Part shown: positions 62,993 to 64,000 of the stretch, one piece after another
How positions within the stretch are numbered: the first letter of the stretch is position 1
Layout of the letters: every line of letters starts with the position of its first letter
Source: Pseudomonas sp. SLFW
Lineage (GTDB): Bacteria; Pseudomonadota; Gammaproteobacteria; Pseudomonadales; Pseudomonadaceae
Direction of reading: 5' to 3'
Length of the DNA: 64,000 bases
Assembly: GCF_009905615.1 (NCBI RefSeq)
Contig: NZ_JAAAKW010000002.1
Location: 62,001-126,000 of the forward strand
Made by a program: the position numbers and the translations under genes
Notes under the pieces: generated by a model
Seen by the model: the letters and a program-made list of their open reading frames with translations, nothing else
Database searches by the model: none
What the model was told of the DNA's origin: nothing

Positions 62993-64000
62993 TTACGTAG
63001 TCAGCGTGCGCAGCAGGTTCTTGTAGTCCTCGCGGATGTCCGCATCGGATTCTTTAAGTTCGTTGATCTTGCGGCAGGCGTGCAGCACCGTGGTGTGGTC
63101 CCGACCGCCGAACACATCGCCAATCTCTGGCAAGCTGTGGTTCGTCAGCTCCTTGGACAACGCCATCGCTACCTGGCGCGGCCGCGCGACCGACCTGGAA
63201 CGCCGTTTAGACAACAGGTCAGATATCTTGATCTTGTAGTACTCAGCGACGGTGCGCTGAATGTTATCCACACTCACAAGCTTGTCTTGCAACGCCAGCA
63301 GGTCCTTGAGCGATTCACGAATCAGCTCAATGGTGATATCACGGCCCATGAAGTGCGAGTGAGCGATGACACGCTTCAGCGCGCCTTCCAGCTCACGTAC
63401 GTTTGAGCGGATACGCTGGGCAATGAAGAATGCGGCATCGTGAGGCAGGTCGACCTTCGCCTGATCCGCTTTTTTCATCAGGATCGCGACGCGTGTTTCG
63501 AGCTCGGGTGGCTCGACGGCCACGGTCAAGCCCCAGCCAAAGCGCGACTTGAGACGTTCTTCAAGACCTTCGATCTCTTTGGGATAACGGTCACTGGTGA
63601 GAATGACCTGCTGTCCGCCTTCCAGCAGTGCGTTGAAGGTGTGGAAAAACTCTTCCTGCGAACGTTCCTTACGGGCAAAAAACTGAATGTCGTCGATCAG
63701 CAATGCGTCGACCGAGCGATAGAAACGCTTGAATTCGTTGATCGCATTCAGCTGCAATGCCTTGACCATGTCGGCCACGAAACGTTCAGAGTGCAGGTAT
63801 ACGACTTTGGCATTCGGATTCTTCTTGAGCAGGTGGTTACCCACAGCGTGCATCAAGTGCGTCTTACCGAGACCAACCCCTCCATAAAGGAAGAGCGGGT
63901 TGTAGCCATGCTTGGGATTGTCCGCTACCTGCCAGGCCGCGGCGCGGGCCAGCTGGTTGGATTTACCTTCAACGAAATTCTCGAACGTAAACGTACGGTT
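62993..64000 (-). CDS. dnaA: Replication initiator DnaA, N-terminus outside window
   Basis: The visible ~335 residues run from the AAA+ domain to the end, entering the window at [18 protein letters not shown]. Walker A is GGVGLGKTH, Walker [10 protein letters not shown], sensor regions TSDRYPKEI and RF, and the domain IV DnaA-box-binding helix is [14 protein letters not shown]. It starts replication at oriC, which in pseudomonads lies upstream of dnaA and so outside this window. The 35-nt dnaA-dnaN gap leaves no room for an origin here. Confidence 0.98.

Overview
The window is a 64 kb chromosomal segment of a Pseudomonas, right beside the replication origin. At the right end dnaA (cut by the window edge), dnaN, recF and gyrB lie in the usual order on the minus strand. 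The blocks gmhB-glyS-glyQ-tag, trkA-rsmB-fmt-def, dprA-tsaC-qor-hemF-aroE and trpI/trpBA follow the arrangement I know from the first ~40 genes of Pseudomonas chromosomes. The kinB-algB pair, the GC-rich coding style and the 16-bp parS sequences near gyrB/recF support the genus. The long GCGAATTCATTCGC-type intergenic hairpins suggest a fluorescens/syringae-type pseudomonad rather than P. aeruginosa; the species cannot be named.

Layout. 1-7.3 kb: tail of a diguanylate cyclase, an AmpDh2-like lipoprotein amidase, a CSS-motif/EAL c-di-GMP phosphodiesterase, the kinB-algB alginate two-component system, and a triple-BON periplasmic protein. 7.5-12.8 kb: small envelope genes (a one-TM protein behind a sigma-54-like promoter, a DUF1328 protein, an Ivy-like protein with an altered loop), the glutamate symporter gltP, a lipoprotein peptidase and a DUF1161 protein. 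12.8-16 kb: stress-type genes (osmC, a luciferase-like monooxygenase, a second DUF1161, dodecin, a DUF883 protein), two of them behind AlgU-like promoters. 16-19 kb: trpI and trpBA. 19-24 kb: a CigR/RcnB-like protein, a DOPA-dioxygenase-family protein and the choline-sulfate module choR-betC-choX. 24-41 kb: core housekeeping (aroE, hemF, qor, tsaC, dprA, a LysM protein, def-fmt-rsmB, trkA, a TPR protein, an LpxL-type acyltransferase, tag, glyQS, gmhB, a PlsC-type acyltransferase). 41-58 kb: an accessory block between the PlsC-type acyltransferase gene and gyrB. It holds an MFS transporter, a GH63-like glucosidase and a compact Wzx/Wzy-type exopolysaccharide locus. 58-64 kb: gyrB-recF-dnaN-dnaA.

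The accessory exopolysaccharide locus is the most interesting part. It encodes an outer-membrane beta-barrel, a short non-lipidated Wza-like protein, a Wzc-like tyrosine kinase, a WcaJ-like priming transferase, a flippase, a GT2, a Wzy-like polymerase and a WecG/TagA-family GT. A GH5 glycanase sits on the opposite strand inside it, and an acyltransferase-3 protein lies nearby. The leader carries a JUMPstart/ops-like 8-mer on the coding strand. I do not recognise the locus as one of the named Pseudomonas polysaccharides (alginate, Psl, Pel, cellulose, levan).

The second pattern is positional. Of twelve convergent gene junctions, seven contain a long (88-136 bp) inverted-repeat element of three related families, and most of the rest contain a compact terminator-like hairpin. 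Three parS or near-parS sites mark the ParB-loading region next to gyrB and recF. No rRNA, tRNA, CRISPR array, insertion sequence or prophage was seen.
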